Assembly (NCBI RefSeq): GCF_000003815.2 | Contig: NC_049989.1 | Coordinates: 2,832,342 to 2,896,341 of the forward strand | Direction: 5' to 3' | Source: Branchiostoma floridae | Lineage: Eukaryota; Chordata; Leptocardii; Amphioxiformes; Branchiostomatidae | Length of the DNA: 64,000 bases | The notes under the pieces: generated by a model | Database searches by the model: none | Told to the model about the DNA's origin: nothing | The model's input: only the letters and a program-made list of their open reading frames with translations | Position numbers and translations under genes: made by a program | Shown here: piece after piece, positions 47,901 to 55,131 of the stretch | How the letters are laid out: each line of letters starts with the position of its first letter | Position numbering within the stretch: the first letter of the stretch is position 1

Positions 47901-50900
47901 TTTCACACAATTACTTTTCATGTGTATTAAATTTCGTAAATTGTCTTTATGAAATTGTGTTTATCCATGGAAAGTCTTCGTCTTTGTTGATTATAAGAAT
48001 GCAAATTTTGTTGTAAGTCCGCTGCAATTTCGTTAAAGCTGTAATTTGCCTAAGCCAATGATTTTAAGTGTAAAAGAATGCAATTCAGCCTGTGTGTATA
48101 CCATTCATTCATTCACACTGTCAGATTCATCCCTGTGTCATTAAAGGTTTACCGGTATGTCATAACTTCATGTTTTCAGTTGTTTTTGCCATTTCATTGT
48201 GTCAAACAGTCGCACACTGGTCAGAGACAGTTTGCTTCAAAATTGTGTGGTTAAAGTATCCTTCATAAATTGTGTTTTGGCCAAGTTCGGAGGAAAGACT
48301 GACTCGTCAAACATTGATACCTTTCATACAGTAGTGCAGCTTTCTACTTTCTACTACACCTGAGCCACTGAAGCTTTGAACAATGATGGTTTGGCTGTAT
48401 TACACAAGAGATGCAGTTTTCACGCACTGGTCTTCCGCTAGGCCATGTATGATAACCAAAAAAAATACACTTCAAGCAATGTTTGTCTTCGACTAGGTCG
48501 TTGGCAAGTAACAAAGGAAAGCAAAGGTCTTTTCAAGGCTGTGTTACTGGAACGATGGCACACCCTTCATAAATTGATAGGTCAGCACTTAGCAGTGCAA
48601 TTGGAAAGTCTTATAGTTAGTGTTAAAAAGTTCCCATCATTTACCACAATGACAATATAACATTTTCTCATTAATTATGCAAATTAGGTCTTTATTTTGC
48701 ATCATATATATCTAACAATATTCTTCTCTTTCTCGGTTACAAATGTCTTGTTGCAATGGTCCTATAATTGAACTGAGCATGTTTAGACGATATCTCTAAT
48801 TAATTATGCAAATTAGATTCCAATTTGCATATTCAATATGTAGTTATATGAGGCATCACTTAAGCTACCTACATACAAAAATCATGACAATCCGTCACCT
48901 TCTTGAGTTATTCCCTTTCAAAGTCTCACACTAAACCTGCACTGCAGTTCCAAAACAAGCCACTATGGGCCAAAACCTATACCAATTACTATAGGCATCA
49001 AGAGCTGTATACTACTCAAAAATCATAGCCACAGCATGTGGAGAACTCGAAATATGAAACCAGGAAGTTCATCTGCAGTACTGGAACAGGCCGCTAGGGG
49101 CCCAAAATCTAATTGTTTCCAGGTCTTATCAAGACCTACCAACATACCGAATATCAACACAATCCTTCCAGGCGTTCTCGAGTTATGTTGGTTTTCTAAC
49201 GTTACTTACAAACATAGAAACATACATACAAACCAGTGTTTCCGCCAGAGGGGCGTCCACCCGTCCAATGACGGTCTCATTTCGTTTTGGACGGCTTGAA
49301 CGCAACCAGAGGCCGTCCTCATAAAAAAATTGCGACCCACATTTTGCCGAGAAATCTGTACAAAGTTGATAAATGTAAACCGCAGTTTTGTGTTTTGTAT
49401 TGAAGCTAGAGGCTTGGGACGCCGTCCACAGTCAGAAAGCCGCTCACTGTTTGTTTTGCTATTGTTATGGTTGTTGACAATGTGTGTCGGCGGCCTTTCG
49501 CATACGATAATCAAAACCCGTTTTTCAAGGCCTCAGTTACACGAATTTGCCCTGTCACATAATTCGCAAACTTGGCGGTAGGTCGATCTCGCTATAAGTA
49601 TAACACTACAAACTAAACTTTGTTATTGGGAGAAATAAGACAACACACTATTCAACTTTGTCTAGATTAACAACTTTAGTCTCTGTTTTCATCGTCAATC
49701 ATCGTAAACAAAACAAAACACAATCAGATACATGTGCCCACCGGCCCGGGTGCTCGGCACGGGAAATCGACCTCGTTCAAGTTCGCTATCGGCAACACAG
49801 CGGAAAAATAAAGTGTTCACATAAGAGATGATGGACGTAAAAAACATCAAGTATAACTTTGGTTCCTTTTTATATGAGTTTTGAGCCCGAAAAATCTCCG
49901 AAAACGGCAGAAATTTTCGGGATAAATGTTGTTGTTGTTGTTGCATCAAAAATGGCGGTCGGTAGTTGTTGTGTATCCTAGCCAATCACAGCGCTAGTTT
50001 CCCGTGACGTCGCTAGCTTTCCCAGATCTCGCGAGAAGTCACCACGTGAGATTGCGGGATTTCGGCCGCCATTACGCTCACTGTCGCCGATAGACGATGT
50101 TTTTCGTCATTTCTGAACGCAAATTTCTCGATCTATGGAAGGTTTTAGATGATTTATAAGTATACCACAACATAAAAGAGAATATATACAAATGCTATTT
50201 CTTTTTTGAAAGTCCAAGAACCGTTTCTAGAACTTTTTAAAAGTCGTAGTACCCGTTCGGTGCGGCATACCGGTACGCGGCACAGATCATAACACTTCGG
50301 CACTGAACTTAATCGGACGTTAGTTGTTTTGTTTTTTCTTGCGACAGTTAACCATTAACTTTAATTTTCGCGATTTTACAATTAAATTTAATTTTCGCGG
50401 TTTTACAATTAAATTTAATGTTCGCGGTTTTGCAATTAAATTTAATTTTCGCGGTTTTCGCGCCCCAAGGTGGACGGCCTCCCAGCTGAGGTCTGGCGGA
50501 AACACTGATACAAACGCTACCCAAAACATAACCATCTTGGCTAAGGTAACAGACCGGTGGTCTTAGCGCTTTCAGCGAATTCATTGCAAAGACGGAGCCT
50601 TCATACGACCAGCTAGAGTCTTTAGATTTCAAAAGGTGCGAACTTTATGTGGTAAGAGGAACACTGAGAAATGTCCGCTCGGAATTCAAGTATTATCTAA
50701 CTACATACTGCACCAGGGGTAATACTAAAAGGAAATCTGAGCGGGGTTCAGTGCCTTATAGGGATATGGATTGCGACACTTATGCAGATCCAGTCTCCTC
50801 CAATTATTGCAATTAAGTCAAGAAGATTTTAGTCGAACCTACAGTTTATGGCTCTTTGATTTTGACGAGCGATTTAGCAATGCACGCGAATATATCACCC

Positions 50901-53900
50901 ATAAATTGTTCACAATAATATTACTAATTGGACCATGGTACGACCGACGAGACAGGCGAAATCTACTTTCCACTCTGCTATTTTTTTTTCCTGAATGTAA
51001 CAGTATAATATCATTACGCTTGTGTGGGGACAAGAAAGCCTTACTGCATCTATCAAGTAAAAAAAACAAGCTTCGTAGAATTTCTACTACATCTGTTGTC
51101 ATAAACATTTATTGCACAAAACACTTGCGGTGACTCTGTGACGTTCATCATATGATAGCATATCCACAGCGTTAGACTCACGTCCGTGGGGTTACTAGCG
51201 GTCATCTGATTACCGTACCTACAGTAACATGCGGATTATGACCATCTTTATCTGCTCAAGACAAACAGAAATCTTGGACAAGGAGTAGATTCGACTCATT
51301 ATTCATTTCGCACTGTTAAATACCACACAGTCGTGAAAACTGCCAATCTGATTGACTTTGTAAGGCCAACTTCTTACGTGACTGACTGACCTTGTAACGG
51401 CAGTTGAGTCAGTCATGTTTTGATGTCACGGACTTTGAGTAATTGCTCGTTTATAACATATTGGGCGTCAGTTTTCTTTATTATGTCAGTGCAGATGGGT
51501 TGAATGTGTATTTGTGTCGATTGTGATGTATTTATTAGCAAAGTTGTAAAACTCAAACGGATTAATTCGTTTAATCCTTTTTTAAATGTCAGAATTCTAT
51601 CAATAAGGGCTATTGTAACGTTGCCAATTGTACATCCGTTGTTTTAACAAAATGTACACTGTGACCTACCAGCTTCCATGTTTCCTCCCATGAGCGATGG
51701 TTGTGATGACATCTCATGAAAGTTTCCTGCACTGCTTCAACGGAAATAAGCTGCAGTTGTGGCGCGTCTTTATGCGCGAGGACGCCGTTTTTTAGCGTTA
51801 GTTTCGCCATAACTTCTCGCCATTTCTGCTGGCGTCCGGTTGGCGAAAGCTGACTTTTTGTGGGGAAGGAAGGGTCGTTCTCCACTATTTCCTTCTCTTC
51901 GGGACAGTGGCCATCTAATAATGAAAGCTCCATAAGTCGCAGCGCGCGACTATTGAAGCTGTAATACTTCATTATTTCACCGGTCCCTTACTTACTTCTA
52001 TATACTGGTAACGTAACCTTCAAGCATGCTATCCCGTATATGCCGCTTTGGACGGCTTGGCCAATCAGGAGCTCGCGCGTGGGCGTGGCAAAACGCTCCC
52101 CGCCGATTGGCTCATCCTGTGGCGCCCGCCGATTGGTCCATTTTGTGGCGAGAAACGTGTGGTTTAGACTTTCCGGGGGGGGGGAGGGCTGGTGCGTTAG
52201 GGGGGGAGGGCCATGTTAATTTTTTTTGAGGTGGGGGGAGGGCCATGTTAATTTTTTTTGAGATAGGGGGAGGGCCATGTTAATTTTTTTGAAAGAATTG
52301 TTTATACTATTTTTAGTTTTGATATCTTGACATGGCCCTAAAACTGATAAAATAAGCCTTCTGAATAGCCTAAAATGCAAGAGCTTCCGGGGGCTTCGCC
52401 CCCCTAGGTCCCCCAAAGTGGCGCTTCCCTGGACCAGCGTTCCCGCCACGCATACGTCATTCCGTCTCCGGACTTATTTTTTTCTGGAAAGACGCACTCG
52501 GCTCGGCTGAGTTTCCCCAAATATTTAAGTTACAAAAGCGGTGCGCGGTAAATATGTGAAGAATCCAAAACTATACACTTTATTTTTTATTTATAACATT
52601 TCTTTTGTTTCAAAAGGACAAAATTTGCGGCAGAAAAGGGGCCGCAATATTGTTGTCAAGCGTCGATCGAGTCGACTGTGCACTGGCATTGTCGTCTGTG
52701 GCACATGGCGCGGCACGCCCCCCTCCCCAGACGGACTGTCGATCGCAGCGCCCAGCACGTTGGGACGTCTTTTCTGGCTACTCCTTCAAGGCTACACCGG
52801 CACTGATTACTGCCAAAGACGCAGCAGATCACCGTCCTTCGTATAATGTATAACGTTCTTGGTCTCTATGTAAAAAGAAATCCAGCGGTGAGCCAAAGAT
52901 TTCACGCCGAAAACGGGGTTACCTGAGGTCGCACGAAACAAACGCACGCTCGTGGAAAATGACGGCGCGGCCTTGTAAAACCCGACCGATTCGATAAATG
53001 ATAAATTTTAGTAAAATCATCGGGCAAAATAGAAAAAAAAACACAAGGTGTGATGGCACCGTTATTTTATCCTCTGGAAAAACTACTAGCATTTGATGCG
53101 GGAGGGCGCAACATCGATCGCACGAGGTAGGCATTCTTTATTCAATGTCGGAAAAAAATTGGCAGGATTTTTCCATGGGCTGACGAACTCACTGGCTAGA
53201 GACCTGTTTGGAAGCATCAAAAACCCAAAATTTTCATATAGACATGACTGGACAAATAATACCCGGGCCAGATCACGGACTGCTGATTCCCCGAGCTTAT
53301 AGTTATTTTGGGGGGAGGGCGGACGTCGATTACTGAAAAACGGGAGTAAAAAAAGGCAACCGGCATCCAATCTCAAGGGCATAATTTTCCTCTCAAATTG
53401 CAGGAAATTCTGTTTTAGAGGGTTTGAAAATCCAAATTTTCCCGGGGGAGCATGCCCCCGGACCCCTGCCACGACGCTGTGAAAAAATCCTGGCGAGAAC
53501 ACTGGCGAGAACACTGGCGCCCTTGTGCCCTGACGTCTATATCAAGATTATTTTATCGGTTGTTTTTCTACCCGTTTGATTATGCCTGTCGGGGGGGAGG
53601 GCCATGTTGATTTTTTTGAGGTGGAGGGGGAGGGTCACGTTAGATTTTTTTGAGATGGGGGGGAGGGCCATCAAAATTTTTTTTGATCCGACTTCGAATG
53701 CACCAGCCCTCCCCCCCGATAAATATCGTACGGTCCCTAAAAGATTACTGTTCTTGGTGGTGAATGTTCTGTTCTTGGCAGACTGGCGCGCCAAGTCAGT
53801 GTGTGTCTTCACCAATGTATACGTGCACACTTTAGACAATGGATTAGCCGCCAGGCCATCACTTCACAGTTAAGTGGGGCAAGTCGTGTAAGGTAAATCT

Positions 53901-54210
53901 CCTATATAGATCCCAATGGTTGATGCGTTTTTATGGCATCAATGGATAGGTAAGAATGAAATAGACTACCTAAGGGAATGTAAATCGATATCCATTATAT
54001 ACGAAATTAACAGATCACGCCGGTTATCTGAACAGTTTGATTCTCATAGTTTTCTTGTCCTTGAAAAATAAAAATCTTTTCTTTTTTCAGGACAACGTAG
54101 CCGGAGCAGAGGACGAATTTGACGCCACTATCCAGGGGCCGTGGATGACACGGTGGGAAATCGTCCATCACAACAAACACACTCGCTCAATGGTCAACCC
54201 TGGAAAGTAG
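29926..54210 (+). CDS. Phytanoyl-CoA dioxygenase (PhyH) family protein
   Basis: A predicted Fe(II)/2-oxoglutarate-dependent oxygenase; the substrate is unknown. Exons: 29926-30024, 30434-30551, 30964-31064, 31202-31303, 31724-31763, 32492-32692, 33214-33298, 33851-34037, 54091-54210; 1053 nt, 350 aa, in phase throughout, ending MVNPGK-stop. The iron-binding HxD is in VPWHQDNAYFDE, split over exons 5/6. The distal His is in NNLTPHRGLPN (exon 7), followed by an Arg-rich strand VRWSLDLRW in exon 8. PTAWIPLLDA and NGCMQMVRGGHRKG are typical of the family. The first exon is the weak point: the ATG at 29852 has a plausible lysine-rich start (MAPKKKKPKK) but is in another frame, and the in-frame stop at 29877 leaves 29926 as first ATG. 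A start frameshift or missing upstream exon is possible. The exon 1 donor (GAGGTCTGT) is weak. Intron 8 is 20 kb and holds two minus-strand genes. A likely polyadenylation signal AATAAA is at 54740. Confidence 0.85.
31991..32087. repeat. Dispersed repeat, third copy
   Basis: GTTTGGGACCGCATTGTTAG, GCGACACCTAGCTGCAG and TGCCCCGAGGAAGGTGACAG in the order seen at 14827 and 19372. It lies in intron 5 of the dioxygenase gene. Confidence 0.65.
32097..32194. repeat. Near-palindromic hairpin
   Basis: GATCACAGGATAAGAAGGGT at about 32099 is inverted near 32172-32193, and GTCATATCATAATCA pairs with TGATTATGATATGAC. The loop is short. It lies in intron 5 of the dioxygenase gene, directly before a second hairpin. 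Confidence 0.7.
32256..32432. mobile_element. TIR element of about 177 bp
   Basis: TGAGTACCATCCTCCGTGCG near 32256 and CTCAATACTTTCGCTT near 32290 are inverted near 32395-32431 (CGAAAGTATTGAGCC ... GGATGGTACTCA). It ends about 60 bp before exon 6 of the dioxygenase gene. Confidence 0.7.
34082..34276. mobile_element. Second copy of the 9229 TIR repeat
   Basis: Same ordered words as 9229-9415: ACTTTGATGCCATA, CCACCGACATG, GTTGAACTTTGC, GATCGCACGA. It lies at the start of dioxygenase intron 8. Confidence 0.65.
34278..34470. mobile_element. Long hairpin MITE
   Basis: CTTATACCCCTCTCACATTA at 34278 is inverted at 34451-34470, and the complementarity continues inward (GATCGGACGACGAG / CTCGTCGTCCGATC; AGGCATGACCCT / AGGGTCATGCCT). 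A C-run sits near the loop. About 193 bp, non-coding. Confidence 0.85.
34680..34800. mobile_element. Third, partial member of the 7927 MITE family
   Basis: In opposite orientation to the core at 16740, it has AGAAGACAACAAAATACACA and TTCTTTATCTCTGAAATTTG, then GAACCCCGCAGTG and GGTGCCCCAAGTACA. The end carries both terminal types seen at 7927 and 16691. Confidence 0.6.
35218..36447 (-). CDS. PGAP4: PGAP4/TMEM246-like Golgi glycosyltransferase, intronless
   Basis: PGAP4 adds the GalNAc side chain to GPI anchors in the Golgi. One uninterrupted frame of 409 aa; human PGAP4 is close in length (about 403) and also has a single coding exon. A signal-anchor/TM segment is at about residues 11-27. 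A GT-A-type catalytic part follows with the acidic metal-site motif EDDA at 197-200 (IMEDDALAS). A tandem pair of TM segments is at about 263-283 and 295-311, the family's distinctive insertion. After these come HLLELRRISKHLY, the ECC-like NDCCTQAILYPKGAA and the C-terminal VEPNLFSHIGKYSS. The gene lies within dioxygenase intron 8 on the opposite strand. It could have a non-coding 5' exon; the CpG/CCAAT-rich region near 37.7 kb is a candidate. No frame damage is seen. Confidence 0.9.
   Translation of the reverse strand: MSRSVSIPPILKLYVLVFCVILPALCHRMYFSVYYSQYLHMGGENPNSYSGRVNNERRSQAKTFFASKTDGGATKAALQTHTKVKLAIGVLTVNRRLRTRDGSFYNPGYLLQTVAAILQENPPFSTRVLICNVDPDPLSHSDAAFLSRFVPVQSKLQQENKQKTPASSNEHEKLKEDYVFCLNQTLALNSEYILIMEDDALASHGTFDILDHVIRTKLQNKYHGFELMKRDSTKSIIKLFSPQYHQRDFFTTKPERIIINGLELLGFGIVGGTAIIVFHVLLVQKCKRPYVLDRRFFIAAVVCCVLAALAISRPHLLELRRISKHLYLMIEANDCCTQAILYPKGAALELMPYMQTSGRHDPAPLDGVLDDFVRKRGYRQFAVEPNLFSHIGKYSSRHHSKLIFLQHFV
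37655..37830. promoter_or_regulatory. Candidate promoter or short first exon inside intron 8
   Basis: A CG-rich island in AT-rich surroundings. It has two inverted CCAAT boxes (CTGATTGGTGG near 37676 and CTGATTGGCTT near 37710) and AAAATGGCCGCC (37750s), which resembles a YY1 start-site motif. Its ATG opens a 51-codon frame (MAAAGCCRGLCFPDFCVISQ...), and a weak donor follows at about 37825. It may be the promoter of PGAP4 (minus) or of an unannotated plus-strand transcript. Both readings are inference. Confidence 0.35.
38447..39310 (-). mobile_element. LINE fragment: RT C-terminus and 3' UTR
   Basis: The minus-strand frame (39216-38827) reads MKALFGIRQSLDKADAPLSV..., then KTKLRTYRLLKSSYN and a frameshifted KVRISCHKLQIESGRH. 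This has the layout of the extreme C-terminus of invertebrate LINE ORF2 proteins (LRTYR... KFR.S.H.L.IE.GR). Downstream on the same strand, the 3' UTR-like stretch ends at GCAATAAAGGTCTTCATTTT (about 38466-38447), a LINE-like AATAAA tail. It is 5'-truncated and inactive. Confidence 0.7.
39510..39609. other. Assembly gap, 100 N
   Basis: Exactly 100 ambiguous bases, a conventional placeholder; the true size is unknown. Near-identical LINE fragments lie on both sides. Confidence 0.99.
39822..40195 (-). mobile_element. Second, near-identical LINE fragment
   Basis: About 370 bp repeats 38940-39310 almost base for base in the same orientation (from CTCTTCATTGTATGAGGAC to AGATGCTACTGTTTCTAAAT), including the frame MKALFGIRQSLDKADAPLSV. 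Either a real segmental duplication or a failed merge of haplotypes or reads at the gap. Confidence 0.8.
40905..41165. repeat. Short-period degenerate repeat
   Basis: A loose tandem array of a unit of about 30-35 bp based on AGGTAGGGCATCCATA and ATAGGGACCAG, tight at 40911-41015 and degenerate to about 41165. More diverged copies are near 41670-41740. Intronic. Confidence 0.65.
43444..51972 (-). CDS. MULE transposase-derived SWIM zinc-finger protein
   Basis: Two exons in my model: 51972-51670 (303 nt) and 46644-43444 (3201 nt), 1167 aa. Exon 1 ends WEETWKL before GTAGGT. Exon 2 starts after TTTTCAG with IVSTYQTNSKRFGIPQ; both are phase 0. In order: an exon 1 region with TGRQQKWREVMAKLTLKNG; about 19 units of GEPEPVCPEST; a basic Cys/His region (ACHRHGAPSRKRG ... 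GCTFHVKV ... HSVHANH) like FAR1/WRKY-GCM1 DNA-binding domains; a MULE transposase core with WSVDSTFGLNSYG, AILIDKSLTER, LCWFHCKKAW and NLTEREW; a SWIM finger CTCRDNATNGQTCKHLL; and a C-terminal zinc ribbon CDNCDT ... CKNCDT. Candidate DDE acids are in VDSTF, LIDKS and TEREW. A long intact frame, an intron and CCAAT boxes upstream suggest a domesticated host gene; an active element is the alternative. No flanking MULE TIRs were recognised. Confidence 0.75.
45930..46550. repeat. 33-bp coding minisatellite
   Basis: About 19 tandem 33-bp units in exon 2 of the MULE-derived gene, encoding GEPEPVCPEST with variants (PETT, QESM, PGTT, PMST). The unit length is a multiple of three, so length changes keep the frame, and several other frames are also open through the array. 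Confidence 0.95.
46881..47676. repeat. 61-bp tandem array, about 13 units
   Basis: Unit: TGAGGTCCAGGTGAGACCAG, GTAAAGTACC (or GTAACGTACC), TTACAGGTGARATATGTATG, GTTTCTTTGAC. Copies are almost identical, differing mainly at AAAG/AACG and GAGA/GAAA, which indicates recent homogenisation. Each unit has three 5' splice-site-like words on the plus strand. It lies in the intron of the MULE-derived gene and in dioxygenase intron 8. Confidence 0.95.
49980..50036. promoter_or_regulatory. Promoter-motif cluster inside the hAT element
   Basis: AGCCAATCACAG (CCAAT box) at about 49980-49990, GTGACGTCG (CRE-like) near 50004, and the palindrome TCTCGCGAGA (BANP/M8 motif) at 50027-50036 lie within 60 bp, spaced as in vertebrate CpG promoters. 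Motifs are seen; function is inference. Confidence 0.45.
50355..50462. repeat. 27-bp tandem repeat, four units
   Basis: Four copies of AATTTAATTTTCGCGGTTTT plus ACAATTA, with point changes (GCGATT, ATGTTCGCGG, TTTTGC). Within the hAT element. Confidence 0.85.
51973..52165 (-). promoter_or_regulatory. Likely promoter of the MULE-derived gene
   Basis: Directly upstream of exon 1 (minus strand) is a CG-rich stretch with three CCAAT boxes: GGCCAATCAG (about 52059) and two inverted copies in CCGATTGGCTC (about 52102) and CCGATTGGTCC (about 52129). Such spacing is typical of NF-Y-dependent TATA-less promoters. Activity is inferred. Confidence 0.5.
52169..53719. mobile_element. G-rich TIR element with subterminal repeats
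   Basis: CGGGGGGGGGGAGGGCTGGT near 52169 is inverted at the right end (GCACCAGCCCTCCCCCCCG, to 53719). Three direct copies of GGGGGAGGGCCATGTTAATT followed by a T-run and GAG lie inside the left end, and three diverged copies precede the right end. The interior has CG-rich, hairpin-prone words (TTCCGGGGGCTTCGCCCCC; CCCGGGGGAGCATGCCCCCG) and short frames but no transposase I can name. Confidence 0.65.
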
Positions 54211-54889
54211 GGCACAACTAGCTATAGGGACATGACAATAGTCAGCAACAAGACGTCAAGTGCAAGTGGCCCATATTGTCGTAGGTTCAGGCCAATAGAA
54301 GGTTTTTCAGCACCAAGGCGAACATATTTTATCATTTGGATCAATACTGTATAACATTATACATTTGGTTTATGCATAAGTAAAATTTTATACATGTACT
54401 TTACACAGTTAAAAGGACTGTATAATCAATCTGAAACTATGAAGTGGTTGTACTGTTAACGTGCCCTTGTGAATTCTGTGAGCAGATAAGAATCTCATGT
54501 AACGTTACAACGATTGCAACAATATAACGTTACATTTATTAGCGTTAACGTTATCATGCATCGTTTCATTGTCAAACGCCCCTGATATAAACCATAACGT
54601 GTACATTTACTACACGAACCACGCTCTGATTATGTAGCAAGTAACTTTAACTAACGTTTCTTTGCATTGTTAGATTTAACAACGATACCACTGTTGCCTT
54701 TATTTGGTATAACCAGAGCAAACATCAAAGTAGATTTTCAATAAAAAAAGGATTAGTTAAAACTCGGGGTCTTTTCTTATTGCGTCGAATTAATTCAGTA
54801 ACTCTAGATTGTGACACGACAACAACACAGAATTTCTACTATTGCTAGAACTATTAAAGATAGATTTACATTCTGCATTGTCGTTGTCT

Positions 54890-55131
54890 TTTGCAACACC
54901 CCCTACTGACCTGGTGGAATGGGCCAATTGTTAAGTAACCATGCTTGTGATTGGTCAATACTAAGCGGCGATGTAAGCCCTCGCGTGATTGGCCTACTGT
55001 AGACAAACTATCTTGTCTCTCATTGGTTGCCACAGTGTTTCCATAGTGACAAGGGAAGCACAAGTTCTGTTGTTTTGTTGACAAGGTCAAGTTGCCCTGG
55101 TCATTCTACGCTTGGATTTCGCAGCGAGAAG
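54890..55131 (+). promoter_or_regulatory. CCAAT-rich promoter of the modular gene
   Basis: Four CCAAT/ATTGG boxes within about 110 bp: GGGCCAATTG (about 54917), GTGATTGGTCA (about 54949), GTGATTGGCCT (about 54985) and CTCATTGGTTG (about 55020). The start codon is about 110 bp further on. No TATA box is seen. Inferred promoter. Confidence 0.55.

Larger units (their letters stand above)
49234..50507. mobile_element. Non-autonomous hAT-type transposon, 8-bp target duplication
   Basis: Ends CAGTGTTTCCGCCAGA (49234) and its exact inverse TCTGGCGGAAACACTG (ending 50507) are flanked by a perfect 8-bp duplication ATACAAAC at 49226-49233 and 50508-50515. The CAGTG end and 8-bp duplication are hAT features. 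GGACGGC-type words recur near both ends. It is 1274 bp with no transposase frame. Internally it carries a four-copy 27-bp repeat and a cluster of promoter-type motifs. Confidence 0.88.

Noticed and set aside
53086-53514. 142-codon minus-strand frame in the G-rich element
   Set aside because: No transposase motif; the frame crosses low-complexity hairpin words common in such elements.
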